A DNA stretch of 10,720 nucleotides, from contig CAMALD010000021.1 in the NCBI GenBank assembly GCA_945836355.1, positions 1-10,720 on the forward strand, written 5' to 3'. Below the pieces are notes generated by a model. The model did no database searches, was not told where the DNA came from, and was given only the letters and a program-made list of their open reading frames with translations. This stretch comes from an uncultured Lachnospiraceae bacterium (GTDB taxonomy: Bacteria > Bacillota > Clostridia > Lachnospirales > Lachnospiraceae). The first letter of the stretch is position 1. Every line of letters begins with the position of its first letter. A program made the position numbers and the translations under genes. Of this stretch, positions 1 to 6,731 are shown in pieces.

Positions 1-1
1 T

Positions 2-1324
2 ATGCGGAATACAGATCAGATAAACAGACAGTTTTTTAAGTATGTGTCACAGAATATTCTGGGGATGATTGGCATTTCCCTGTATATCCTGGCAGATACG
101 TTTTTTATATCGCAGGCGGTCGGCGCGGACGGGATTACGGCACTGAATCTGGTACTGCCGGTCTATGCGGTGATTTTTGCTATCGGCGCGATGATCGGGG
201 GGGGCTCCTCCATTCGTTTTTCGATTGCGAGGAGCAGTGCGGGCGCAGAAAGGGACAGTTGGTTTATGAATGCGCTTTTCTGGGGCACGGCAGCAGGGCT
301 TGTGTTTACGGTGATTGGTCTGTCTGCGCCCGCAAAGCTGGTGGCAATGCTTGGCGGTGACGCGGAGATTGTAGCGGTGGGTTCGGGATATACCCGCATT
401 TTTATGACCTGCGCACCGTTTTTTATATGGAATCAAATCTGCAACGCCTTTGTGCGCAATGACGGCGCGCCGTCCGTGGCGATGGCGGCAACACTTTCCG
501 GCAGCATTTTTAATATTGTTCTTGATTATGTGCTGATGTTTCCGGCCGGCATGGGAATGAATGGAGCGGCGCTTGCTACGGCGCTTTCGCCGCTTGTGGG
601 CGTGTCGGTCTGCTGCATCCATTTTGCGGGAAAGGATAATACGATTTCGTTCCGGCCGGTGCTCCCGTCGGTCACGCGCCTTCTGCATGCTTGCAGTGTG
701 GGTGTGGCGGCATTTGTGGGAGAGATTTCTTCCGGTGTGATTACGATGGTGTTTAATTTCCTGATTTTGCATCTGACCGGAAATGTCGGGGTGGCAGCGT
801 ACGGTGTTGTGGCGAATGTTTCCCTGGTCGTGATGGCGATATTTAACGGTGTGGCAAACGGCACCCAGCCGCTGATGAGCGAATGCTACGGGCAGAGCAT
901 GGCGGGGAGCGGTATGCAGGCTGCCGGAAAGCTTAAGAAATTGCGGAATATGAGTATCGGGACGGCAATCCTTCTGGCACTTCTGGTGATTGCGGTCATC
1001 TGGGTGGCAGCGGAGTCCATAGCCGGAATCTTTGACCGGGAGCATGACGAAGAACTGCTCGGCTATGCGGCGGAGGGGCTGCGATTGTATTTTACCGGAT
1101 TTTTGTTTGCGGGGGTCAATATTGTCGGAACAAGCATGTTCAGTGCGCTGGACAGGGCCAAGTGGGCATTTGCGGCATCCATTCTTCGGGGCTTTGTGGC
1201 AATCATCCCGTGTGCCGTTGCTTTGTCCGCTGCCTTCGGCATGAAGGGCGTCTGGCTTGCGTTTCCGGCAGCGGAATTTATCACATTGATTATCACTGTT
1301 GCAGGCTTGCTAAAAATTGTATAA
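2..1324 (+). CDS. MATE-family multidrug/toxin efflux transporter
   Basis: This 440-residue, very hydrophobic protein is a multidrug and toxic compound extrusion (MATE) transporter. Members sit in the cytoplasmic membrane and export cationic or amphipathic compounds by Na+ or H+ antiport. About twelve hydrophobic segments are visible in two similar halves. Family-type stretches include the N-terminal ADTFFIS segment (about residues 31-37), IFNIVLDYVLMFP (about 168-180) followed by GMNGAALATA, and GTQPLMSECYG in the second half, closest in feel to the MepA/NorM-like bacterial group. The ATG is the second base of the window, so its ribosome site cannot be seen. The N-terminus and the length (MATE proteins are usually 440-460 residues) fit a complete protein, but a longer one starting upstream is possible. 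The stop lies 7 bases before the -35 box of the next operon and no terminator separates them, so read-through into the marR operon is possible. The substrate cannot be read from sequence. Confidence 0.9.
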   Translation: MRNTDQINRQFFKYVSQNILGMIGISLYILADTFFISQAVGADGITALNLVLPVYAVIFAIGAMIGGGSSIRFSIARSSAGAERDSWFMNALFWGTAAGLVFTVIGLSAPAKLVAMLGGDAEIVAVGSGYTRIFMTCAPFFIWNQICNAFVRNDGAPSVAMAATLSGSIFNIVLDYVLMFPAGMGMNGAALATALSPLVGVSVCCIHFAGKDNTISFRPVLPSVTRLLHACSVGVAAFVGEISSGVITMVFNFLILHLTGNVGVAAYGVVANVSLVVMAIFNGVANGTQPLMSECYGQSMAGSGMQAAGKLKKLRNMSIGTAILLALLVIAVIWVAAESIAGIFDREHDEELLGYAAEGLRLYFTGFLFAGVNIVGTSMFSALDRAKWAFAASILRGFVAIIPCAVALSAAFGMKGVWLAFPAAEFITLIITVAGLLKIV

Positions 1325-1331
1325 TTTCCTC

Positions 1332-1360
1332 TTGACAATTCCTATGTATGGTATTACAAT
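1332..1360 (+). promoter_or_regulatory. Sigma-A type promoter of the marR-ABC operon
   Basis: A perfect -35 box TTGACA (1332-1337) and a -10 box TACAAT (1355-1360, five of six consensus bases) are separated by an ideal 17-base spacer. Transcription should start near 1366-1368, inside the first operator unit. It lies just after the MATE stop and 120 bases ahead of the marR start. This is by far the best promoter match in the interval. The strong core fits a promoter that must be held down by a repressor. Confidence 0.85.
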
Positions 1361-1362
1361 TA

Positions 1363-1422
1363 GTTCGACATCGAACAGTTCGGATGCGAACAGTTCGAAA
1401 CCAAACGGTACGAACCTGAACT
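1363..1422 (+). repeat. Four tandem 15-bp palindromic operator units (probable MarR binding array)
   Basis: Four units start at 1363, 1378, 1393 and 1408, exactly 15 bases apart, with consensus GTTCG-N4-CGAAC plus one base. Unit 1 (GTTCGACATCGAAC) is a perfect 14-base palindrome except for its two central bases. Unit 2 has perfect 5-base arms. Unit 3 has one arm mismatch (CAAAC), and unit 4 has a mismatch in each arm (GTACG, TGAAC), so quality falls with distance from the promoter. The array begins two bases after the -10 box and covers the predicted transcription start. It ends 59 bases before a MarR-family gene. MarR dimers typically bind 14-20 bp palindromes of this kind, so autorepression is the natural inference. 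The family's operators are usually one or two palindromes, so four at fixed spacing is notable. Confidence 0.85.
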
Positions 1423-1441
1423 ATCCGGTGAATTTGTGATA

Positions 1442-1457
1442 GATACGGGAGCGTATC
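1442..1457 (+). promoter_or_regulatory. Small hairpin in the marR 5' leader
   Basis: GATACG (1442-1447) and CGTATC (1452-1457) form a perfect 6-bp stem around a GGAG tetraloop in the untranslated leader, 10 bases before the marR Shine-Dalgarno run. There is no U-tract, so it is not a terminator. It might stabilise the leader, or the loop may act as a decoy ribosome site, but a role is only inferred and chance is possible. Confidence 0.35.
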
Positions 1458-1481
1458 CATACTTATGAAGGGGGGGACACG

Positions 1482-1931
1482 GTGAAGAGAAAAAAGGCAT
1501 TATGCTTTGAGTTTAAAGTGATGAATCACATTATTTTCCGCACGATTCAGCGACGGCTTACGGAGGCAGGGTTTGATGAGGTGACGGTCATGCACGGTCA
1601 TATCATGGGATATCTGTATGCCAACAGTGATCATGACATCTATGCGCGTGACATTGCAAAGACATTTGAAATCGGCAAGTCGAGTGTGACGAATATTCTG
1701 CAGCTCATGGAGGAAAAGGGATATCTGACTCTGGATCCGGACGAAAGAGACGGCCGCCTCAAAAAAATCTGTCTGACGGAAAAAGGAAAAGAGACACAGC
1801 GCCAGACGATGGCATTGATTGACAAGATGCATGAGGATTTGGAGGAGGGTATCACAGAGGAGGAGAAGCAGACATTTTTCCGTGTTGCGGAAAAAATGAA
1901 GAAAAATGCTGCAAAGCCCCTAAATCAATAA
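1482..1931 (+). CDS. MarR-family winged helix-turn-helix transcriptional regulator
   Basis: This 149-residue protein has the usual MarR length and fold: an N-terminal dimerisation helix (about 10-30), a central winged helix-turn-helix, and a C-terminal dimerisation helix (about 105-145). The recognition helix region is about residues 65-79 (GKSSVTNILQLMEEKG). The wing contains the family's D-x-R-type stretch DPDERDGR (85-92), followed by the strand KKICLTEKG. It most likely acts as a dimeric repressor of its own operon, released by a small ligand or by oxidation. Two cysteines (C8, C97) are present, but nothing shows they are redox switches. The GTG start is supported by the purine run AAGGGGGGG (1468-1476) five bases upstream. 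The next gene starts 15 bases after the stop, behind its own GGAGG site, so the repressor and the exporter are co-transcribed. The inducer is unknown. Confidence 0.92.
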   Translation: MKRKKALCFEFKVMNHIIFRTIQRRLTEAGFDEVTVMHGHIMGYLYANSDHDIYARDIAKTFEIGKSSVTNILQLMEEKGYLTLDPDERDGRLKKICLTEKGKETQRQTMALIDKMHEDLEEGITEEEKQTFFRVAEKMKKNAAKPLNQ

Positions 1932-1946
1932 AAAGGAGGAGCAAAC

Positions 1947-3707
1947 GTGTTAAAAACATTAGCATCGTATATCAAAGAGTACAAAAAGCCTTCGATTGCG
2001 ACACCGGTGTTTATGATTCTTGAGGTTCTGATGGAGATGCTGATTCCGTTTCTGTTTGCATCGTTGATTGATGACGGTGTACAGGCAGAAAACATGAATC
2101 ACATTCTTACCGTCGGAGGAATCATGGTGGTGATTGCGGCAATCGGTCTGTACGCCGGCATTATGGGCGGCGTGTGCGGAGCCAAGGCGTCCACAGGCTT
2201 CGCAAAGAACTTAAGAAAGGGTATGTTTGACAAGATTCAGACCTATGCCTTTTCTAACATTGACAAATTCAGTACCGCAGGTCTGGTTACCCGTCTGACC
2301 ACGGATGTGACCAATGTACAGAATTCGTACCAGATGCTGCTGCGTATGTGCATGCGCGCACCGGTCAGTCTGATTCTTGCTATGGTCATGTCCTTTGTGG
2401 TCAATGCAAGGATTGCATCCTTCTTTATGATTGCGGTCGTATTGCTCGGCTGTGTGCTGGCACTGATTATCAGCAAGGCAACAAAGTATTTTCAGGCTGC
2501 ATTCCCGAAGTATGATGAGCTCAACGCGAGTGTGCAGGAAAATGTGTCCGCTATCCGCGTGGTGAAAGCGTATGTGCGTGAGGACCACGAGAAGAAAAAG
2601 TTCAAGGCAGCCAGCAACGGTATCTACGATATCTTTGTTAAGGCAGAGAAGACGGTATCCTACAACAATCCGGTCATGCAGATTACGGTTTATACCTGCA
2701 TTCTTCTGATTAGCTGGTTTGGCGCCAAGATGATTGTCGGCTCGGGTGCCACGGAGCTTACCACCGGTGAGCTGACCAGCCTTTTGTCCTACTGCATGAA
2801 CATTCTCATGAACCTCATGATGGTTTCCATGATTTTTGTTATGCTTTCCATGAGCTTTGCGAGCGCAAAGCGTATTGCTGAGGTGCTCAACGAGGAGCCT
2901 TCGTTAGTCAATCCGGAGAATCCGTGCTACGAGGTGAAGGATGGAAGCATTGCGTTTGAGCAGGTGGACTTCGGATACAGCGAGGGCGATGACAAGAGAG
3001 TTCTTACCGATATCAATCTCAATATCCGGTCGGGCGAGACCATCGGCATTATCGGCGGCACCGGAAGCTCCAAGTCAAGTCTGGTAAATTTAATCAGCCG
3101 TCTGTATGATGTTACCGCGGGCAGTGTGAAGGTCGGCGGCAGGGATGTACGCGAGTATGATATTGAGACTCTCCGCAACGAGGTAAGTGTGGTATTGCAG
3201 AAGAATGTCCTGTTTTCCGGCTCTATTCTCGAAAACCTGCGCTGGGGCGACAAGGATGCCACCGAGGAGGAATGCATTCGTGCCTGCAGGCTGGCATGTG
3301 CCGATGAATTTATTGAGAGCTTCCCTGACAAGTATAATACGCATATTGAGCAGGGCGGTAATAACGTATCCGGTGGTCAGAAGCAGAGACTGTGTATCGC
3401 GAGAGCGCTGCTGAAAAAGCCGAAGATTCTCATTCTGGACGACAGCACCAGTGCGGTGGATACCGCGACGGATGCGAAAATCCGTCATGCATTTGCAAAC
3501 GAGATTCCGGATACCACGAAGCTTATCATCGCGCAGCGCATTTCCAGCGTGCAGCATGCAGACCGCATTATCGTAATGGATAACGGAAAAATCAGCGGCA
3601 TCGGTACACACGAGGAGCTGCTGGCCAGCAATGAAATCTACCGCGATGTCTACGAGTCGCAGACCGGCGGCAGCGGTGATTTCGACGAGAATGGAGGTGA
3701 GGCATAA
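1947..3707 (+). CDS. ABC exporter half-transporter with degenerate ATP site (heterodimer subunit 1)
   Basis: At 586 residues this has the standard half-transporter plan: six membrane helices in about residues 18-303, then one nucleotide-binding domain. NBD motifs are Walker A GGTGSSKSS (370-378, with Ser in place of the last conserved Gly), Q-loop Q418, signature VSGGQ (474-478), Walker B ILILD (494-498) and the H-loop region. Two key residues are changed: D499 replaces the catalytic Glu, and Q530 replaces the switch His. This pattern is known from the non-catalytic half of heterodimeric multidrug exporters such as TM287/288, LmrCD and BmrCD. Its VSGGQ is canonical, as expected if it completes the active site of the partner. 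The GTG start follows AAAAGGAGGA (1931-1940) by six bases. The stop overlaps the next ATG by one base (TAATG), so equimolar synthesis by coupling is likely. Substrate is unknown; drugs, peptides or lipids are all possible. Confidence 0.93.
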   Translation: MLKTLASYIKEYKKPSIATPVFMILEVLMEMLIPFLFASLIDDGVQAENMNHILTVGGIMVVIAAIGLYAGIMGGVCGAKASTGFAKNLRKGMFDKIQTYAFSNIDKFSTAGLVTRLTTDVTNVQNSYQMLLRMCMRAPVSLILAMVMSFVVNARIASFFMIAVVLLGCVLALIISKATKYFQAAFPKYDELNASVQENVSAIRVVKAYVREDHEKKKFKAASNGIYDIFVKAEKTVSYNNPVMQITVYTCILLISWFGAKMIVGSGATELTTGELTSLLSYCMNILMNLMMVSMIFVMLSMSFASAKRIAEVLNEEPSLVNPENPCYEVKDGSIAFEQVDFGYSEGDDKRVLTDINLNIRSGETIGIIGGTGSSKSSLVNLISRLYDVTAGSVKVGGRDVREYDIETLRNEVSVVLQKNVLFSGSILENLRWGDKDATEEECIRACRLACADEFIESFPDKYNTHIEQGGNNVSGGQKQRLCIARALLKKPKILILDDSTSAVDTATDAKIRHAFANEIPDTTKLIIAQRISSVQHADRIIVMDNGKISGIGTHEELLASNEIYRDVYESQTGGSGDFDENGGEA

Positions 3708-5632
3708 TGCCGGGACCGGGAGGACCAAGGGGACCGATGCCGCGCGGTATGAAGCCGTCGGTGAAGAACCCTGGAAAAATTTTTAGAAGAATTATTGGTT
3801 TTGTGACTAGAAATTATCTGGTGCATTGCATTGTGGTAATTGTCTGTATCATTGTCAGTGTGCTTGCAAGTGTGCAGGGAACCTGGTTTACCAAGAATCT
3901 GATTGACCAGTTTATTGTGCCGCTGTTAAGTCAAAAGGAGCAGGGGCTGGTGCCGGACTATTCCGGGTTGCTGAACGCCATCCTGCGCGTGGCAGGCTTT
4001 TATGGGCTGGGTGTGATCGCATCCTTTACCAACACCCGCGTTATGCTCTATATCACGCAGGGAACAATGAGAAATCTGCGCGATGAGCTGTTTGTCCACA
4101 TGGAGACATTGCCGATTAAGTATTTTGACACACATTCCCACGGCGATATCATGTCGATTTACACCAACGATGTGGAGACGATGCGCCAGATGATCAGCCA
4201 GAGTATTCCGCAGTTGATCAACAGCGGAATTACCATCGTCAGCGTCTTGGTAAGTATGATTTTGCTGAATGTCCCTCTTACTGTGCTTGCACTGTTTCTT
4301 ATCGGTATTATGCTGTTTGTGACCAAGAAGACTACCGGACTCAGCGGAAAATTCTTCGTAAAGCAGCAGAAGAATCTCGGTATGGTGAACGGTTTCATTG
4401 AGGAAATGATGGCAGGCCAGAAGGTAGTCAAGGTGTTCTGCCATGAGAAGGAGAATATCGAGAAGTTTGACGAGCTCAACAATGAGCTTTGTGACAGCTC
4501 CTACAATGCAAACAAGTTTGTCAACATTCTGGGACCGATTAACGCGCAGATCGGAAACATCAGCTATGTCATCATCGCCATCGTCGGCGGTGCAATGGCA
4601 TTGAACAATATCGGCGGCTTCTCCGTCGGCGCGCTGGTGAGCTTTTTGACCTACAACCGGAACTTGAGCATGCCGATTAACCAGGTCAGCCAGCAGTTCA
4701 ACAGTATTATCATGGCTTTAGCGGGCGGCGAGCGTATCTTCAATCTTTTGGATGAGAAGCCGGAAACCGATGAGGGCTATGTTACGCTGGTAAACGCCAA
4801 GCGCGAGATGGGCGAGCTGACCGAGAGCGACAAGCGTACCGGACTTTGGGCGTGGAAGCATTATCACAAGGATACCGGCACCACGGATTATGTGGAGCTT
4901 AAGGGCGATGTGGTATTTGACGATGTGGATTTCGGCTACAATGAGGATAAGCTGGTGCTGCACAATGTCTCTCTTTATGCGCAGCCGGGTCAGAAGATTG
5001 CATTTGTCGGCTCGACCGGTGCGGGAAAGACGACAATCACCAACCTGATTAACCGTTTTTACGATATTCAGGACGGTAAAATCCGTTACGACGGCATCAA
5101 TATCAACAAGATTAAAAAGGGTGACTTGAGACGCTCCCTGGGAATCGTGCTGCAGGATACCCATCTCTTTACCGGTACGGTTATGGATAACATCCGTTAC
5201 GGCAAGCTGGATGCGACCGATGAGGAAGTATATGCGGCGGCAAAGCTTGCGAATGCAGATGGTTTCATTCGCAGACTTTCGGATGGCTATAACACTATGC
5301 TGACCGGTGACGGAACAAATTTGAGCCAGGGACAGCGCCAGCTGCTTGCCATTGCAAGAGCTGCCATCGCCGACCCGCCGGTATTGATTCTTGATGAGGC
5401 AACCTCCTCCATCGATACCAGAACCGAGCGCATCGTGCAGGACGGTATGGATAAGCTGATGAAGGGCAGAACGACCTTTGTCATTGCGCATCGTCTCTCC
5501 ACTGTCAAGAACAGCGACTGTATCATGGTACTTGAGCAGGGGCGTATCATTGAGCGCGGTACCCATGATGAGCTGCTTGCAGCAAGGGGAAAGTATTATC
5601 AGCTCTATACCGGCAATAACATTGCGGGCTAA
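3707..5632 (+). CDS. ABC exporter half-transporter with canonical ATP site (heterodimer subunit 2)
   Basis: This 641-residue partner has a cytoplasmic Gly/Pro-rich start (1-24), six membrane helices in about 38-325, and a C-terminal nucleotide-binding domain. Its motifs are Walker A GSTGAGKTT (435-443), Q-loop Q483, signature LSQGQ (539-543), Walker B VLILD plus catalytic E564, and H-loop H595. It therefore holds the hydrolysing site of the heterodimer, while its slightly altered LSQGQ faces the degenerate site of subunit 1. Between the last membrane helix and the NBD lies an extra stretch of about 45 residues (352-397), including RTGLWAWKHYHKD. It is longer than the usual linker and accounts for much of the size difference from subunit 1. 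The ATG overlaps the previous stop and has GGAGGTGA (3693-3700) six bases upstream. A hairpin follows the stop. It is annotated as an export pump for unknown, perhaps toxic, compounds induced through the MarR protein. Confidence 0.93.
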   Translation: MPGPGGPRGPMPRGMKPSVKNPGKIFRRIIGFVTRNYLVHCIVVIVCIIVSVLASVQGTWFTKNLIDQFIVPLLSQKEQGLVPDYSGLLNAILRVAGFYGLGVIASFTNTRVMLYITQGTMRNLRDELFVHMETLPIKYFDTHSHGDIMSIYTNDVETMRQMISQSIPQLINSGITIVSVLVSMILLNVPLTVLALFLIGIMLFVTKKTTGLSGKFFVKQQKNLGMVNGFIEEMMAGQKVVKVFCHEKENIEKFDELNNELCDSSYNANKFVNILGPINAQIGNISYVIIAIVGGAMALNNIGGFSVGALVSFLTYNRNLSMPINQVSQQFNSIIMALAGGERIFNLLDEKPETDEGYVTLVNAKREMGELTESDKRTGLWAWKHYHKDTGTTDYVELKGDVVFDDVDFGYNEDKLVLHNVSLYAQPGQKIAFVGSTGAGKTTITNLINRFYDIQDGKIRYDGININKIKKGDLRRSLGIVLQDTHLFTGTVMDNIRYGKLDATDEEVYAAAKLANADGFIRRLSDGYNTMLTGDGTNLSQGQRQLLAIARAAIADPPVLILDEATSSIDTRTERIVQDGMDKLMKGRTTFVIAHRLSTVKNSDCIMVLEQGRIIERGTHDELLAARGKYYQLYTGNNIAG

Positions 5633-5651
5633 AAAAAGTATTATAAAACAG

Positions 5652-5700
5652 AAGGCGTCAGCTTGCGTCAGGTTTATGCAGGCTGACGCCTTGACTTTTC
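5652..5700 (+). terminator. Probable intrinsic terminator of the marR-ABC operon
   Basis: AAGGCGTCAGC (5652-5662) pairs perfectly with GCTGACGCCTT (5682-5692), giving an 11-bp GC-rich stem with a 19-base loop, 19 bases after the ABC stop. The following tail, TTGACTTTTC, is only moderately U-rich, so termination may be partial. GCGTCAG occurs twice (5655-5661 and 5665-5671), so a shorter alternative hairpin can form with the same right arm. Confidence 0.7.
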
Positions 5701-5719
5701 CGTTCTGTAAGGTTAATAT
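5691..5719 (+). promoter_or_regulatory. Candidate promoter of the patatin-like gene
   Basis: TTGACT (5691-5696, five of six bases of the -35 consensus) is followed after 17 bases by TAATAT (5714-5719, four of six). The -35 box overlaps the end and tail of the terminator stem. The gene it would serve starts at 5775. The -10 match is mediocre, so this is only a candidate. Confidence 0.4.
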
Positions 5720-5774
5720 CAGATTGTAGTGAGGTAATGCAGTAAATGGATGACAGCGAAAAGAGGGAATTTCG

Positions 5775-6620
5775 ATGAAGCTTGGTTTGGTATTAGAGGG
5801 CGGTGCGATGAGAGGCATGTATACAGCGGGGGTGCTGGATACCTTTCTGAAAAATCAGATAACGGTAGACTGTGCGGTGGGGGTATCCGCGGGCGCTCTG
5901 TTTGGCGTAAACTACATCTCCGGGCAGGGCGGAAGAGTGATTCGTTATAATAAGCGTTTTAACAGCGACAAGAATTATCTGGGGCTGCGCCCGCTGTTGC
6001 GGGAAGGAAATATTGTCGATACAAAATATGCGTACGAGGATGTGCCGCACAGACTGGACCCGTTTGACGATGAGAGCTATAAGAAATCCGGCGTGCCGTT
6101 TTATGCCGTGGTGACGAATATTGAGACCGGCAAGCCGGAATATATACAGATACACAGTGTTTTTGAACAGATGGATGTGCTGCGCGCGTCCGGCTCCATG
6201 CCTTTTGTCTCAAAGCCGGTGGAAATCGGCGGAAAGAAGTATCTGGACGGGGGCATTGCGGACAGCATACCGTTTGAATGGCTCTCGAAGCAGGGCTGCG
6301 ACAAGCTGATTGTAATTCTGACCAGAGATTTGAACTATCGCAAAAAGCCGATGTCCGCGCCACTTGTCAAAATGTATTACAGAAACAATCCGAGAATCGT
6401 GAAAAAATTACTGGAGCGGCATCAGCTTTATAACCGCACGGTAGAGCTGTTGAGAAATTGGGAGAAGGATAATAGAGCGTTTGTTATCCGTCCTTCCGAG
6501 CCGATTGGAATCAGAAGAATTGAAAAGGACCCGGATAAGCTGCAGGAAGTCTATGAGCTTGGCGTGCGCGATGCCGGCAAATACCTTCCAAAGCTGCGGG
6601 AATACATCGCAGGGAAATGA
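5775..6620 (+). CDS. Patatin-like phospholipase family protein
   Basis: This 281-residue protein is a patatin-fold serine acyl hydrolase, which cleaves acyl esters, usually of phospholipids or other lipids, with a Ser-Asp dyad. The order of motifs is clear: an oxyanion-hole loop EGGAMRG (8-14) close to the N-terminus, the nucleophile elbow GVSAG with Ser38 (36-40), and the catalytic Asp in DGG (158-160). The length, and a C-terminal part rich in charged helices ending the fold at about 281, resemble the bacterial YjjU-like group of stand-alone patatins rather than large secreted toxins. No signal peptide or membrane helix is seen, so a cytoplasmic location is inferred. The ATG is supported by AAGAGGGA (5761-5768) at a suitable distance. 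The first Gly of the usual GGGxRG loop is Glu here (EGGAMRG), as is common in this group. The substrate is unknown. It may be an independent unit between the efflux operon and the nuclease pair. Confidence 0.92.
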   Translation: MKLGLVLEGGAMRGMYTAGVLDTFLKNQITVDCAVGVSAGALFGVNYISGQGGRVIRYNKRFNSDKNYLGLRPLLREGNIVDTKYAYEDVPHRLDPFDDESYKKSGVPFYAVVTNIETGKPEYIQIHSVFEQMDVLRASGSMPFVSKPVEIGGKKYLDGGIADSIPFEWLSKQGCDKLIVILTRDLNYRKKPMSAPLVKMYYRNNPRIVKKLLERHQLYNRTVELLRNWEKDNRAFVIRPSEPIGIRRIEKDPDKLQEVYELGVRDAGKYLPKLREYIAGK

Positions 6621-6691
6621 TGTTGATCCGGACTGCATGATGGTGAGATTAAGGCTTATATGCCAAAGACGACATAGACTGTAAATTTTAA

Positions 6692-6716
6692 GCACATTTT
6701 CATGGGAAAAGTGTGC
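6692..6716 (+). promoter_or_regulatory. Bulged hairpin just upstream of the SbcD-like gene
   Basis: GCACA-TTTTC (6692-6701) pairs with GAAAA-G-TGTGC (6706-6716), giving ten base pairs with one bulged G and an ATGG loop. It ends six bases before the ACGGAG ribosome site (6721-6726) of the next gene. No U-tract follows on the + strand, so it is not a usual terminator of the patatin gene. It may be an mRNA-stabilising or processing structure. No good promoter was seen in 6621-6731. Confidence 0.5.
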
Positions 6717-6731
6717 GGAAACGGAGTTTGA

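Noticed and set aside
47-1045. Long open frame on the - strand opposite the MATE gene
   Set aside because: It is a low-complexity, His/Arg/Cys-rich translation without recognisable domains, fully opposite a clear membrane transporter; a shadow of its codon bias.
1363-1422. CRISPR-like array
   Set aside because: The repeat units are 15 bases with only four variable bases between half-sites and no spacers; position and symmetry show operators.
1465-1485. Six-codon frame (MKGGTR) whose TGA overlaps the marR GTG
   Set aside because: It is made up of the ribosome-site G-run itself and has no ribosome site of its own; most likely chance.
4718-5818. 366-codon open frame on the - strand opposite ABC subunit 2
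   Set aside because: No family features and no ribosome site; it runs across the terminator and into the patatin start. The + strand has all ABC motifs in order.
6623-6652. Possible promoter TTGATC...GATTAA ahead of the SbcD-like gene
   Set aside because: The -10 candidate matches only half the consensus and no other pair with suitable spacing was found, so it is too weak to report as a feature.
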